Assembly: GCA_948567375.1 (NCBI GenBank) | Contig: OX419759.1 | Coordinates: 50,507,493-50,571,492, forward strand | Direction of reading: 5' to 3' | Source: Lunularia cruciata | Lineage: Eukaryota > Streptophyta > Marchantiopsida > Lunulariales > Lunulariaceae | Length of the DNA: 64,000 nt | Part shown: positions 35,966-47,587 of the stretch, piece after piece | Numbering within the stretch: position 1 is the stretch's first letter | How the letters are laid out: the number at the start of each line of letters is the position of its first letter | Notes under the pieces: model-generated | What the model saw: the letters and a program-made list of their open reading frames with translations, nothing else | Database searches by the model: none | Told to the model about the DNA's origin: nothing | Translations under genes and position numbers: made by a program

Positions 35966-37859
35966 AGAACTTTGAGAGAGCAGGCTTTGGGTAGAAGAAC
36001 ATGGAAACCAAAAGGGTTTGGAGAAAGGCTGCAAGAGAAAGGGGATTTCAAAGGAGAGGCTTGGCTGTACAAAGAATTAGGGATTCAAAAAGGAATGTGA
36101 GAGTTGGCTTGGTAGGAAGAATGGAAGGAGTGAGCTGCAGGGAAGAGTCTTTCAAAAAGACAAAGTTGAACTGGAATGAGCTAGGAGAGTTATGCTTCAA
36201 GAGAGAAATGTTGTTCTCATCTGAACTAAGCCAGTCATGCTTCAAGAGGCTTGAGAGTGCAAGCACGGAGGAGAGAAAGTTTTCTCGAAGGACAAGGAAA
36301 ATGTGCAGGAGCTGGGAACTTGGACGGAGAATGAAATTTTGACAAGAAGAACTTTGAGAGAAAATGCTCTAAGAGAGAAATCTTGCTGGAGAAGACAGAG
36401 CTGTAGGGTTTAAGGGAAAGCTTCAAGAGAAGATATTTTGATGATGGATGCAAACAGGAAGAACTTCAAGAGAAAATGCTTTGAGAGAGAAATCTTGCTA
36501 GAGAGGAGCTCTTGATAGTGAATGGACAGGAGGTAGGGCTTTGGAGACTGCTTTGAGAGATCAGAGAGGAGCACTTGACAGTGAATTGACATTAGAACTT
36601 TGGAGAGTGCTTCAAGAAATCAGAGAGGACTCTTGATAGTGAAGTGCTACAAAAGGGTTTGGGAGAAGCTTTGATTGGTCAAGAAGGAGGTCCTTGGCTG
36701 AAACCATACCAGAGAGGATTTAAGGAAAGAAAGTGAAGGTTTTGACAAAGGCTGCAAAGGAGAGAAATCTCAAAAGGGAGGCAGTTGGCTGTGCAGGAGC
36801 AGAGGGAGTAGGATTTTCCCCGTAGGAATGGCTGAGTGAGAAGAGCTGGACAGAGGAAACAAATTTTGAAAGCAAGAAGGTTGTTGTTGTTGTTGTGAGG
36901 GTTGGCAGTAGAGAAATCCCATGAAGGAGTGATTGGACAGAGAGACAAATTTTTGAGTATAAGGGCTTGAGAGAAAGGCTAGAGGCTGGACAAAGAGATT
37001 GCATCTCACAAGAAGAAGGAAGGATGCATTTTTTAAGTGAAGAGAAGTAGTGATAGGAGAAGGGGTTGTGAAGAGCTACAAGAGGGAGAATTTTGCAGGA
37101 AGGAAGTGTGGCTTGTGTTGTAACATCAGGAAGAGAGAAATTTTTGAAGTGGCTTGGGAGCTATGATAGGACAGAGAGGCAAAGTCTCACAGTGATTTGG
37201 CCGGACCAGGAGAGAGGACCTGGAGAGATTCATGAAACAGTGGCAGCAAAACAGGAAGACAACGGGCTATAAGAAATAGTGGTTAGAATGTGGCTGAATT
37301 CATTTCATTTGTTATATGCTTGGGCACTTAAAATTTGGTGTGATCATTGTTTGGTTTGGAGCTGATTATCTCCCCAAGATTGTACATTGTAAGGCTTGGT
37401 GTTGTGATGTATACACGGGTTCTCATGATTAAATGTGGATATACTTCTGTGAAAGTCAAGGAGAGGACTCCATTCTTGGAGCTCATAGTCATGCTATATA
37501 GGTAGGTCTTGGCACTAGCCTGGTTGGTGATCTAAACTGAGCATGGGCTTGTGACTCGTAAGGCAAAACCCACCACTACCCCATTACATTCAAATCCAAT
37601 GATAACAAACTTGGGCATTAGCTAGCAAATCTGAAGATCAAGGATCTCCAATCAAAGCCAACAGGAGAAAACCCTTAAGAGGAACCTACTCTCAGGGAGA
37701 GTCATGTCCAGGCTGCTCTAGCAGAAAGGAGACTGGCAAGAGGCAAAGAAAACAATAGGGGCCTGGTTACAAGAAGCTAGAACCTTTGATAACAAAGCAC
37801 TCTAAGCACAAGCAGTCAGGTGCCCGATGCACTCTTGAGACCAATGATTCCCCGCAACA
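35966..37859. other. Purine-rich right flank of the 4.8-kb insert, no gene
   Basis: G/A-rich imperfect repeats (GAGAGAAATCTTGCTGGAGA, CTTCAAGAGAAAATGCTTTG, GACAGTGAATTGACA) run to about 37260. They are followed by ~600 bases of ordinary composition with no recognisable frame. Open frames on either strand are composition artefacts. Confidence 0.6.
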
Positions 37860-38200
37860 CCGGCAAAATGAAATTATCAAACCATAAAGAGAAGAGCTGG
37901 CCATTGTCATTGCAACCAAGCATTGGAAGCACTATCTTGGCAAGAAGGCATTTGTAATAGAGACAGACCATAAACCTCTAGTCTACCTTGAGACACAGAA
38001 ATATCTATCTCATTGCCAGATTCTGTGGGCAAAGTGGCAACAATGATTCAACATGATAATCACCTACATGGAAGGCAAGAAGCAACTTGCAGATGCATTC
38101 ACCAAAATGCCAATGGCAAAAAATTTGGTAGTAGAGGTCAAGATGAACCCTGAATTCTGGCCAAAGATTCTAGTTGCTACAAAACTAGATCCATAGATTG
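37860..38200 (+). pseudogene. Gypsy B RNase H, second part
   Basis: After the inserted element the frame resumes with NYQTIKREELAIVIATKHWK, then HYLGKKAFVIETDHKPLVYL and YMEGKKQLADAFTKMP, the C-terminal RNase H core with its DH and AD(A/F) positions. A stop near 38045 breaks it. Confidence 0.9.
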
Positions 38201-38239
38201 TAGGAGCTCAATCATCCAAAAGCATCACCAACAACCAAG

Positions 38240-39260
38240 GACACACTTTTTGTGATGGTATACTATGGATCCCAAATGCCCCAAAATTACACCACCATCT
38301 TAGCAAAATGTCATGATTCTGCCATTGTAGGTCATGTCGGAGTAGACAAGACTTTGGATGCAGTCCAACGCCATTACTATTGGCCCAAGATGAGCAACAA
38401 TGTGATGGAATATGTTTGGAGCTGCCTACTTTATCAACAAACAAAGTCTCTAATCAAGCTCCAGCAGGACTCCTGCAACTCCTCCCTACTCCTATGCAAC
38501 ATTGGGACCAAGTGAGTATGGATCTAGTCTGTGAATTGCCTAAGACCACCTCAAGGTTTGACTCCATTGTAGTATTTGTTGACTCACTTAACAAAATTAT
38601 TCATGTATTGCCTACCACCAAGGATGTGACAACTCCACAACTAGCTTAGTTGTACTTAAATGTAGTCTTCTCTCACCATGGCTTGCCTCAAGTGCTCATC
38701 ACCAATAGAGGCACTCAATTTACTAGTTTGTTTTGGAGAACACTCTTTGGTTTCTTCAAAACCAAATTGGCCATGTCCACGGCTTACCATCCACAGATTG
38801 ATGGCCAAACAGAGTGGGCTAATTGCACTATTGAAGATATGCTTTGGAGCTTCACCTTAGATGAGCAAGAGAGGTGGGACACTTTACTTCCATTGGTGGG
38901 ATTTGCCTACAACAATTTAGTAAATGCCTCCACCCAAGTCACACCATTCTTCCTCATATATGGCAAACATCCTTTCACACCTTCAAGCTTGATGAAGATC
39001 CATCTAGTGACTACCAAGGTTGGTGTTGTCAACTCTTTGTTTTGAGAATCCAACAAGGCGTGGAGAATGCCAAAAACAGGTTGCACATTGCCAAAAATCA
39101 ACAAAATCAATATGCCAATTGCACACTATAGGCACATGGAGTTCCAAGTGGGAGATCAGGTTTGGCTGTCAACAACCAACCTCACAATAGGGGGCCCTTG
39201 CAAGCTCAGACCTCGCTTTATTGGGCCTTTTCCCATTCTTTGTTGAATTGGTGTTGTGGC
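38240..39260 (+). pseudogene. Gypsy B integrase
   Basis: The zinc-binding part reads GHVGVDKTLDAVQRHYYWPK then CLLYQQTK, where the second Cys of the HHCC motif is Tyr. The catalytic core has VSMDLVCELPK (first Asp), LITNRGTQFTS (second Asp changed to Asn) and STAYHPQIDGQTEWAN (Glu kept). VNASTQVTPFFLIYGKHPF follows, and the C-terminal MEFQVGDQVWLSTTNL at about 39135-39185. Stops and frame changes near 38515, 38650 and 39045 show it is dead. Confidence 0.93.
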
Positions 39261-39369
39261 CTACCACTACACATGAAGATCCATCTAGTGTGTCTCCTTC
39301 CTATGTAGATATGCACCCTGATCAGGCCACTATCACTCCATACAAGACATTAGACCTTGCTCGACACTC

Positions 39370-39510
39370 ATTGATGGCATGGAGGAATACAAAGTTGAAC
39401 GCATTCTCCAAAAATGCATCCATGGGACTTGTCACCCGCAAGTGGAATATCTCATAAAATGGAAAGATTACCCACTATATGAGGCAGCATGGAGCCAATA
39501 GCCAACTTGA
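39370..39510 (+). pseudogene. Integrase-linked chromodomain of gypsy B
   Basis: In the frame starting at 39370 the sequence reads MEEYKVERILQKCIHGTCHP, then QVEYLIKWKDYPLYEAAW and a stop. This is the chromodomain fold signature (E.Y.VE.IL, YL.KWK.Y, A.W) that chromoviruses carry after integrase, where it guides integration to chromatin marks. The final Glu/Pro-rich helix is lost to a stop. Confidence 0.88.
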
Positions 39511-39574
39511 CCCATGCACCAGTGTTAGTAAAATCTTTTGAGCAGTAGCTTCACAATGAGGACGTTGTGTCTTA

Positions 39575-39588
39575 AAAGGAGAGAGGTT
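39575..39588 (+). other. Polypurine tract of gypsy B
   Basis: AAAAGGAGAGAGGT lies directly before the 3' LTR start TGTAAT, where plus-strand DNA synthesis is primed. Confidence 0.85.
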
Positions 39589-40342
39589 TGTAATACCAAT
39601 AGCTAGACACATGATCTAGAGATGAAATTTGGTTTGATAACATCTGGGAGAATATTATAAATGATGTACTAAGTAGATCAAACAGAGGTATCACCAAAAG
39701 AGTACTTCTACAAATAGGACAGAAATCAAAACATGCTTGAAGACTTTAGAATCAATAGCTAGACATATGATCTAAAGGTAAAATTTGAGTTGGTGACATC
39801 TGGAAGGATGGTATACATAATGGATGAAGTAGATCAGGTAGAGTTATCACCAAAAGAGCACTTCTTCTAATAGGGCAAAAACCAAAATAGGCCTGAAAAC
39901 TTCACAGACAATTTTGGAGGCCTAAATGGATGAATTAGGCCTCAAAAGTGTGTAGACTCCTCCTCCCCCCTCCCCAGTAGAGGAAAGGTTGGCCTTGCAT
40001 CCTCCTAGTTTGTCTCACCAAGAGCTTTCCAATGGTACCTCACCCACATGATTTTGAGATTCCTACAAGAAGATACCCTAAGAGATTCCCTCTGGTCAAA
40101 GCCTATTTGCCAACCAGACGGGACCAAGATCGACATGTCACCCATCCAAGCAAGTAATCTAAGGGTGGAGCTCACTGACAAGTCACCTATCCATGTACCT
40201 AATCCTATGGTGGAGCATCCTTGGAGGAGATCCTCTTTGGCTATATAATAAAGAGAAGGTGCTCCCTTGGGCCACCAAAGTTTAGAGTGTGAAACCTATG
40301 TTTTTCTCTTGTGTGTTTCTCTACTATCCTTGGAACATTACA
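39589..40342 (+). repeat. 3' LTR of gypsy B
   Basis: It starts TGTAATACCAATAGC and ends GGAACATTACA. It matches the 5' LTR throughout, including the ~156-bp internal tandem duplication and the TATA region near 40241. Confidence 0.93.
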
Positions 40343-42225
40343 CTCTTCCTCAACACTATGGGAAACTTGGACTCTAAATTTTCCACTCATTTTATACATG
40401 CTCTTACTTTCTCTCTATCTCCTTGCTTGAGGAAGGCAACCTCACTCATCAATCTCTCATAACTTGTATCCAAAAGAAATTTATTAATGAGTGTTGTAGT
40501 CAAACTCTTGCAATACTTTTCTTGACCATCTCTCTTCTCTTTCTTTTGATTCATACCATGTAAGAGTTACATCCTCAAAGAATTTAGGTAGTAATGAGAC
40601 CCCCTCATTCTTCCTCCTATCTTTGTTTCTTATACAAGCTCTCTTGAAGTCTCTCACAAAAGCTTTCACATCTTCTCTATCATTGCCAAAGAAAACCATA
40701 AGTTTCCCAATCATAGCATCTTACTTTCTTTCTCCTTTCTCTATATTCTTTGTGTTTTTTCTCTCACCCTATAACTAATAGAGTACAAACATAATTAATA
40801 TCATTTGAAAATCATAAACTACAAGAAGCATAAAAAAGTTCGAGTTATTCCAAGGTTTTCATTGTATAATCAAATCCTAGAGTGCATATTAATCAAACTC
40901 ATGGATAGTCTATCCATAAGTTGAAAAATTAGCTCAATCACTAGTCTTGAGAACTTTGTGATGAATGTGATAATTTCTTTGTGGCTATACTAAGACCTTA
41001 TCCAAGATCCTTCATCAAGATCTCCAACAAAATTACTATTCCATTACACTCATTGCTATTTAGAAGGCATTCCATTCCACAAACCTTACACAACTCCTTG
41101 GTCCTAGATCTACTTCCTCTCAATCTTGGTAAACAAGGTCCAACATGCAATCCTAAGTCAAGTAAGCCTCTCATTACTCTCAATCTTTTTCTCTCAAAGC
41201 TCAATAGACATGAATTTACTTTTTATCCCTTCTTTCCACATAAAAAGCACTTAAAATCATTCTTTCCTACAAGCGATGTAAGTTTTTGAGTCCTCTCAAC
41301 ACTCTCTTCAAATTCTACCCTAAACTCTCCTTTCTTCAAATCAGCCACTACTATCACCTCAACTCTTGGGGAACCTTACATAAATGTAAGGTTTCCCTTA
41401 ACTTTCACTCCTAGTGGCCTCCAAATGTTTGGATTCAAGATGAATCTAAACTGGACCACTCTTCACAATGTCAATTAATTCTCCCAAATGTTAATTCACA
41501 TTGCTTTGAAATATTGCACACCTAGTCAACACTCTATGGCATCCTTCCCTAAAAAACTTCAGTCCTTTTCATTGAGCCATTTGGTATAAGCACCTCTCTA
41601 TGCAGTACACGTCTTCCCAAATTTGGTCTAAAACCACCTCTCTCACTTCAAAAATTCATAACTCCTTGTCCAAAAGTGATCTTTCTCTGATTTATAGGCC
41701 AGAAGGTTGCCTATCTACCACCAACATTTATAAAAAAAAATTAGTGTAATCTATTCTTAATTGAAGAAATTGGTGAACTCTATACAAATTTCCAAAGAGT
41801 GTAAAATTTTCAAAAGTAGTTTACCCTATCAACTTCCAAAAATTATGGATCAATGCATGTAATGGCTCTCCCAAAAATTCCAAGTGTCACAACTAAAGAA
41901 TAAACCAAACTCTTATTCCAAGTCTAGATCTAAAACTTGAAGTTTTGCCCAAAATGATCATAATCTATAAGCTTTACCATCCACCTCACATAATCTCTCC
42001 AAATTCTCTCATATGTATAAGATATAAAATATCACCTTAAAACCATCATAATGAATTACAAAATATATAAATAGATCTAGATTCTCTAACATAAGTTCAA
42101 CTCTCTCTTCTCCTAGTGTTTTCTCCAAGTATGCTCTCATAACCTCCTTCTAACTAATATAGAATTGTACATAAAACATTATCTTGCTTTCTAGAGAGAA
42201 CAAAAATTGAACAAAAAATATAACA
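40343..42225 (-). pseudogene. Gypsy A copy 1: leader, upstream Cys-rich module and first half of gag
   Basis: On the minus strand, downstream of the LTR, a coding-like stretch near 41360-41200 reads VEVIVVADLKKGEFRVEFEE and KCFLCGKKG, a stop, KVNSC. This is a CCHC knuckle with the His codon replaced by TAA. LGLHVGPCLPRLRG and KELCKVCG near 41150-41080 follow. Gag proper is at 40714-40484 (FFGNDREDVKAFVRDFKRAC, FEDVTLTWYESKE, KVLQEFDYNTH) and runs into the gypsy B insertion at 40342. The same order is present in copy 2. Confidence 0.75.
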
Positions 42226-42914
42226 AATGACCCAACTTGTCTCTCACTCCAGATGAACCTCTAATGGCTATAAGAGTAGTATATCATATAATAAGAAGGC
42301 AAAGAACTAAACTCCATCACAAGGCTAAACTCCAAGAGGCACCTCCAAGACTCAAGTCATTGCTAACTAAAAACTCAATGAGAGAGATAGTTACAAATGA
42401 AAGGATGATGAGTACTTCCTCATCCCTTGTTTATAAACTTGTGAAATATTGATACACCAAATTTGTTAATTATCATTTTAACTCAAGTTACTAGGTAAAA
42501 TTTATATAAGAAAAAAAATCTAAAGAAATATCCAAACTCATAAGAATAATCCTCTTAACATGTTGTCTTATCTTGACCCAACAACTAAGTCAAGGATTCT
42601 TTCACATGGGCTATCCTTGGATTGTAAAAAATCCAAACCAAAAAGGCTTGTGGATCCTAGAGTTTTTAACTCTTTCTTTAAAGTCAAATATCTAAGAATA
42701 ATACAAAGTTAATACATTAGAATCCAAAATAGTGGTGCTCATCTTTTCTATTTATTCTAAAGTAGAATTACTTCTTTCTTTGCTATGACTAACTTTAGCT
42801 AATCATGACTAATTTAGAAGCTTGGTTCAACTTTATATAAATAATATATCTCAACTACTTGCAATACCAAACTAAACATCATGATGTAGCATATATGCAC
42901 TTATGAGTGTTACA
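42226..42914 (-). repeat. 5' LTR of gypsy A copy 1
   Basis: The segment matches the solo LTR at 35015-35706 over its length and ends GAGTGTTACA on the plus strand. In element sense it precedes the leader and gag at lower coordinates, so it is the 5' LTR of the split copy. Its 3' LTR is missing. Confidence 0.82.
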
Positions 42915-44339
42915 AATCCAACATATTGGTTATATTTTTCCTTTTATTATATATATTATTAATTCAAAAGACTAAAAATGTCTTCCATGTGCCTACCATA
43001 TCCAAAAACTTGCTATGTGTTGGAGAGTTGGTAGAGTAAGGTATGTAAGTGCACTTCAACAATAAAAGATGGATGCTTTATTGAAGATGTTGATAGTAAT
43101 CTTATAGCACAAGGTAGTAAGAGTGGAATATTTTCAAGCTTTATGCCTTTGTACCTCCCTTATATTTTTTTCATATATTGACAAAGTGGTCAAGTAGTGC
43201 TTGCTATTGCCATCTTGCACAAGCAAGTTGGGCCCTAGGAGCTTCCTATAGGTTTATTGAGTAATGACTTAGAAAATAATATTCACAATAAGCTCATATA
43301 TTGAATTGGGATGGAAATAAAGATGAAGGTAATAAAGAATAATAAGATTTCATATCAAAAAATCCCAAAGTGCAAAGGAAAAAAACCATAAGGCCGATAA
43401 GCAAAGGATCTACTATGTAATCAACTTGTTACATAAACACATGTCTCATTATTGACTTGATAGTAACTTGATAGACATTAAATTGTCTTCTAAGAACATA
43501 TCACTCTCTCTCTACTTGGAAACCTGGTATATTAATGCTCTAAGATTAATATTATACACTCAAAATTATTTATTTATATCAAATTACTAATATATTATCT
43601 ATCTCAAATATAATATAACACTCTCTTTGTAGTTTAACTCTCACACCAACTCTCAACACTCTCATCCACTCTCTTGAACTTTTATTGAGCTCTTTATGTT
43701 TGATGTATTTTTTTCTTCAAAACCAAATGAGATATCTACTATTTATAAGCGGAAGAGAGACATTAAACACAATATAAAGGAATGTGCAAGAGGTAATTTT
43801 TCCATTCTTTGCACAAGCTGATTATAGTGCCTAATTGCAAAGGAGATGGTGGGTGCCTACAATTCCTTATGAGCCAAAGATGAATTCCTTCAATTGCCAA
43901 TAATATGAACCTTAAGAAGTTGAAGAGTCTCTCCTTTGGTTTGGTCATTGGATTGGCCAGACTCATTTTTGTTGATAATTCTACCATCTGTAAAGCATAT
44001 CAATTTGGAAAATAGGCTAGACAACCTTTAAAGGACCAAGTAGAACTGCTAGTAAACTCTTCATATTGGTGCATAATGATGTATGGATTGCCTTTGAACG
44101 AATTTTTAGTTATCATTACTTTGTGTCTTTTTTTTACTGCTCTTGCAACACTTGGGTTTACTTTCTGAAGAGTAAGACTTTTGTATAAGTCTTTTTAGCA
44201 TTTGAGACTTTTCAAAAGACTACTTAAGAATTAATCTTGGTTTTATGTCTTGCAACTAAGATCTTATGGAAGAGTAGAGTTCTTTTCTTTTGGAATTAAG
44301 CCAATATGTGAGGGATCAGGGTATTTTGAGACAAAAGAT
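42915..44339. other. No gene recognised
   Basis: AT-rich DNA with stops in all frames. A 74-codon minus frame (43987-43763) has no recognisable motif. Confidence 0.5.
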
Positions 44340-45660
44340 TTATGCTTACATTCCATGACAAATTGAAGTAGCAAAAGAATTATCATATATTTGAGGCAAC
44401 ACGTGCCATGCTTAATGAGAAGCACATGGCTATGGCTTACTGTGTTGAAGTTGTTGCATGTGCAGTGTAATTGGTGACTAGTACACTAACCATTGCAATT
44501 CATTCTTGTACATCTTTGGAGGCATTTATAAGAAGTAAGTTTGATTATTCCTTTGTCAAGGTCTAAGGTTGTATTTCTTGTATGCACATTCTTGATGAAA
44601 ATCATAAGACGTTAGATCCAAAGATTAGAAAGTGCATTTTCCTCAGATATGCTATAGATTCTAAAAGGTATAAAGGTTATAATCTTGTAACAAAAACGTT
44701 CTATGTTAACAAGGATGTTATTTTTTATGAGCTAACTACTTGGTTTTTGTTAGCTCCCACTCTTTGGTTTTCTATACCACTTATTACAAACCCAAGGAGT
44801 ATTAGTTTGCATATCAGTTCCCTACATCTATTGGGGAACCCAAAGAGGTCGTTAAATCTACATCCTAGTCAATTAGTTCAAGAGGTTGTGATTTTATATT
44901 ATATACGTTATAATAGGAGTGTCCTATTCTATGGAGGTTGTTATCAATAAGGATACAAAACTCATCTTCCAAGGCATTCTTGCACTTACACATGATACTC
45001 ATATGTAAAATATTAGTTTAGCAAATATGCCTAATACATTAGAAGTAGAGTAAAGGTAGATAAACAATCAAATACTTGATCTCTTAAAGTCTCAACGGAT
45101 GGAACATCATGTTAGACAATGGATGAATGAGTGTTTTCTTGTTACAAATTTTGCATATATGACTATTTTATTACAAGAGAAAAAACTAGCCACATTTAAA
45201 AAAGTTCTACAATAGGAACAATGAGGTACTACCATGTAGGCATAACTTCCTACTCTTTACACCAACACACATGAGAGTTGGTGGATCTACTTTATGGTCA
45301 TAAGGCCACTAGTTGTAGGTTTGTTTTTTGTATCAAGCATAATTTGATAGATCTATGAGCAGGTACACCTGGTGGCAAAGGGTTATATTCAATAGTATGG
45401 CATGGACTATTTTGAGACCTTTAGTCCAATTGCTAAGATGGCAACTATTCATATGATGGTTAGAATTGCAATTATATGAGTGGCATCTAGACCAAATAGA
45501 CTTCAAGAATGCATTTCTCAAAGAAAATCTTGAGGAGGAGGTATACATGGTGCAATCACTTGATTTTGATGATTTGCAATTTCTATTTGAGTTTGAAAGT
45601 TACAAAAAGTGCTCTCTTGCTTGAAAAAAAACACCCAAGGTTTAGTGTACAAAGATTACT
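44340..45660 (+). pseudogene. Copia pol fragment (integrase C-terminal half and RT start)
   Basis: The plus strand reads IFEATRAMLNEKHMAMAYC near 44380-44440, then CMHILDENHKTLDPKIRKCI and YVNKDVIFYE (44582-44730), the integrase C-terminal region typical of copia. RT landmarks appear at 45370-45560: VAKGYIQ, stop, YGMDYFETFSPIAKMAT, then in another frame HLDQIDFKNAFLKENLEEEV. Frame changes and stops are frequent. It is cut at about 45700 by the gypsy A 3' LTR. It differs from the copia at 1-2461. Confidence 0.85.
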
Positions 45661-45706
45661 TCCTTCTTGGTAACTCATGGGTAGGTTTATGTTTGTCATT
45701 CTAATC

Positions 45707-46404
45707 CATGAGTGGGTTTATCTCTCATTCAAGATGAAGCTCTAATTTTTATTAAGGTAGTGCACCGTGGATTAAGAAGGCAAAGAACCTCAACTCCATC
45801 ATACTTCTCCAAAGCTAAAACTCCAAGGCATCTCAAAAATTCAAGTCATTGCTCATTAGAAAACTCAATGAGAGCGATAGTTGCAAATAAAGAATGATGA
45901 GTACCTTTGCACCTCTAGTTTATATAATTGTGAAATAGTGATACACTAAAGTTATTAATTACCATATTAACCCAAGTGATTAGGCAAAAAGTCATATAAA
46001 GTCAAAAGTCAAAACTAATATCCATACTCATGGGAATAATCTCCTGAGCATGTGGTCTTATCTTGACCCAACAACTAAGTCAAGGATTCTTTCACATGGC
46101 AATCCTTGGACTATAGAAAATTCCAAACCAAAAAGGATTGTGGGTCCAAGAATTCTCAACTCTTTTTTCAAAGCTAAACACCTAGGAATAATACAAAGTC
46201 AATACACTAGAATCCAAAATAGTGATGCTCATCTTTTCCACTTACTCTAAAGTAAGGTCACCTTTGTCTTGGCTATAGCTAACTTTAGCTAATCATGACT
46301 AATCTAGACTTTTTCTTTAACTCTATATAAATAACATCTTTCAAATATTTGCAATACCAAACTAAATATCATAATAAAACATGTGTGCACTAATTAGTAT
46401 TACA
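45707..46404 (-). repeat. 3' LTR of gypsy A copy 2
   Basis: It matches the other gypsy A LTRs (TTATCTCTCATTCAAGATGA, CTTATCTTGACCCAACAACT, CTAACTTTAGCTAATCATGA) and ends TAGTATTACA on the plus strand, next to the integrase C-terminus. Confidence 0.8.
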
Positions 46405-46509
46405 TTTACTCTCGGACTAAGATTTTATTTCATTCACAAAGTGAATGTCTCTCTACCTTCTATGATACAATTTCAACTTGTCATGGTTAATCCTATCAAA
46501 TTTTCTTTT

Positions 46510-47560
46510 TCTCAATTCCTTGGGATCATAGTGTAATTGCCCCATATCTTTTTCACTATGAAAGGTCTAAAGTACTTAAGCAAGAATTTATTTTGCACCC
46601 TCTTGAATAAAATGGAATCAAATAACATTACCCAATCACCTTCCTTGAAGAGCTCCACTTTTTTCTTACCTTGCCTCTTGTCATTACTCTCTTTTTGTTT
46701 CCTTTGGGCTTGCTTCACTCAAACCATAGCAATTGCTCTTGCAACCTCCAATTCCATGAGTTTATCCTTCCTAGACCTCTTTTCATCACCTCCTTATGTC
46801 TTCTTCAATTTCTTGTGTATGTTTTGATAGGTAGGAAGATCAAAGTGAATAGGTAAAGTAGAATCAATATTATATACCAAATGAAATGGAGGATATTTGG
46901 TAGATGTCTTCATTGTTATCTTATATTTTCACAAGACAACATGAATCCTCTTATCCCAATAATGTTTAGCCTTCTCTAGTTTTGCATCTTTGGCCAATAT
47001 CATGCATAAGGTTGATTAGTTTTCTTTGCCAAGCCATTGGAATTTGGCTTATAAGATATAGTCACTCTATGTGTGATAGAAAAATATCACAATATGGTTG
47101 TAGTGATGCTTCTTGTAAACTCTCCTCCTTTACCAAAAACCAACTCCAAAGAGCAACCAAACCTAGTGATGATGCATTCATAAAGAAATCTACCAACTTC
47201 ATCTTCATTCTTATCTCTCAATGATCTAACCTCAACCCACTTATTAAAGTAATCAATAACTACCACAACATACCAATTATTTCAAAAGGTTCTAGTAATG
47301 GAATTGATTTAAGAGGCAAAGTGGAGGTAGACTTATAGCAAAAACTTGACAAACACTGCAAGTTTTGTAATAATCAAGGTAATCTTTGAAAATCCCCCTC
47401 CAATGGTAACTCATATCCATAATCTTAAAAGTAGTCACCTTTTCTATAGAGTGATCTCCACATACTAAACCTTCATGAATCTCCTTCATGAGTAGGATAA
47501 CTCCTTACTCATTGCTCTTTGAAGTAGACTATCTACTCCTTGATGAAAAAGAATGTACTC
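46510..47560 (-). pseudogene. Gypsy A copy 2 integrase remnant
   Basis: The zinc-binding domain at 47489-47300 reads MKEIHEGLVCGDHSIEK, then YHWRGIFKDYLDYYKTCSVC and Q, with the HHCC ligands largely present. The C-terminal part at 46718-46515 reads GKKKVELFKEGDWVMLFDS and KFLLKYFRPFIVKKIWGNY. The catalytic core between them (about 47290-46720) is broken by many stops. Upstream of 47490 the text YILFHQGVDSLLQRAM corresponds to the RNase H-integrase linker, cut by the insert near 47588. Confidence 0.82.
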
Positions 47561-47587
47561 CACCATTGTATAAGGTCTAGATCTTGT

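Larger units (their letters stand above)
33044..37859. mobile_element. 4.8-kb purine-rich element inserted into gypsy B
   Basis: The insertion site is exact, because gypsy B RNase H reads up to YFSQKLLP and resumes with NYQTIKRE. The insert starts TGTTG and ends CAACA and is flanked by CCAG and CCGG, a likely 4-bp (or ACCAG/ACCGG 5-bp) target duplication with one change. TG..CA ends and the duplication point to an LTR-type integrase. However, I see no terminal repeats, gag or pol. The interior is almost wholly G/A-rich tandem repeats plus a solo gypsy A LTR. It fits a large non-autonomous retrotransposon derivative, by inference. Confidence 0.65.
28925..40342 (+). mobile_element. Gypsy B: nested chromovirus-type LTR retrotransposon with both LTRs
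   Basis: The element has a 5' LTR (28925-29676), an initiator-Met primer site, gag, protease, RT, RNase H, integrase, a chromodomain, a polypurine tract and a 3' LTR (39589-40342). It lies inside the gag of an older minus-strand gypsy A copy, whose halves end at 28924 and resume at 40343. It is itself interrupted in RNase H by another element (33044-37859). About 20 differences counted by eye in the first ~250 aligned LTR bases indicate an old insertion. No clear 5-bp target duplication is visible. Confidence 0.93.

Noticed and set aside
35966-36342. 113-residue Arg/Lys-rich plus-strand frame
   Set aside because: Same purine-rich composition effect on the other strand; no recognisable motif.
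33044-37859. LTR pair at the ends of the purine-rich insert
   Set aside because: I compared the first and last kilobase by eye and found only the TGTTG/CAACA ends in common, not a terminal direct repeat.
28916-40347. Clear 5-bp target duplication for gypsy B
   Set aside because: The five bases before 28925 (ATCAT) and after 40342 (CTCTT) do not match; the insertion is instead established by continuity of the gypsy A gag on both sides.
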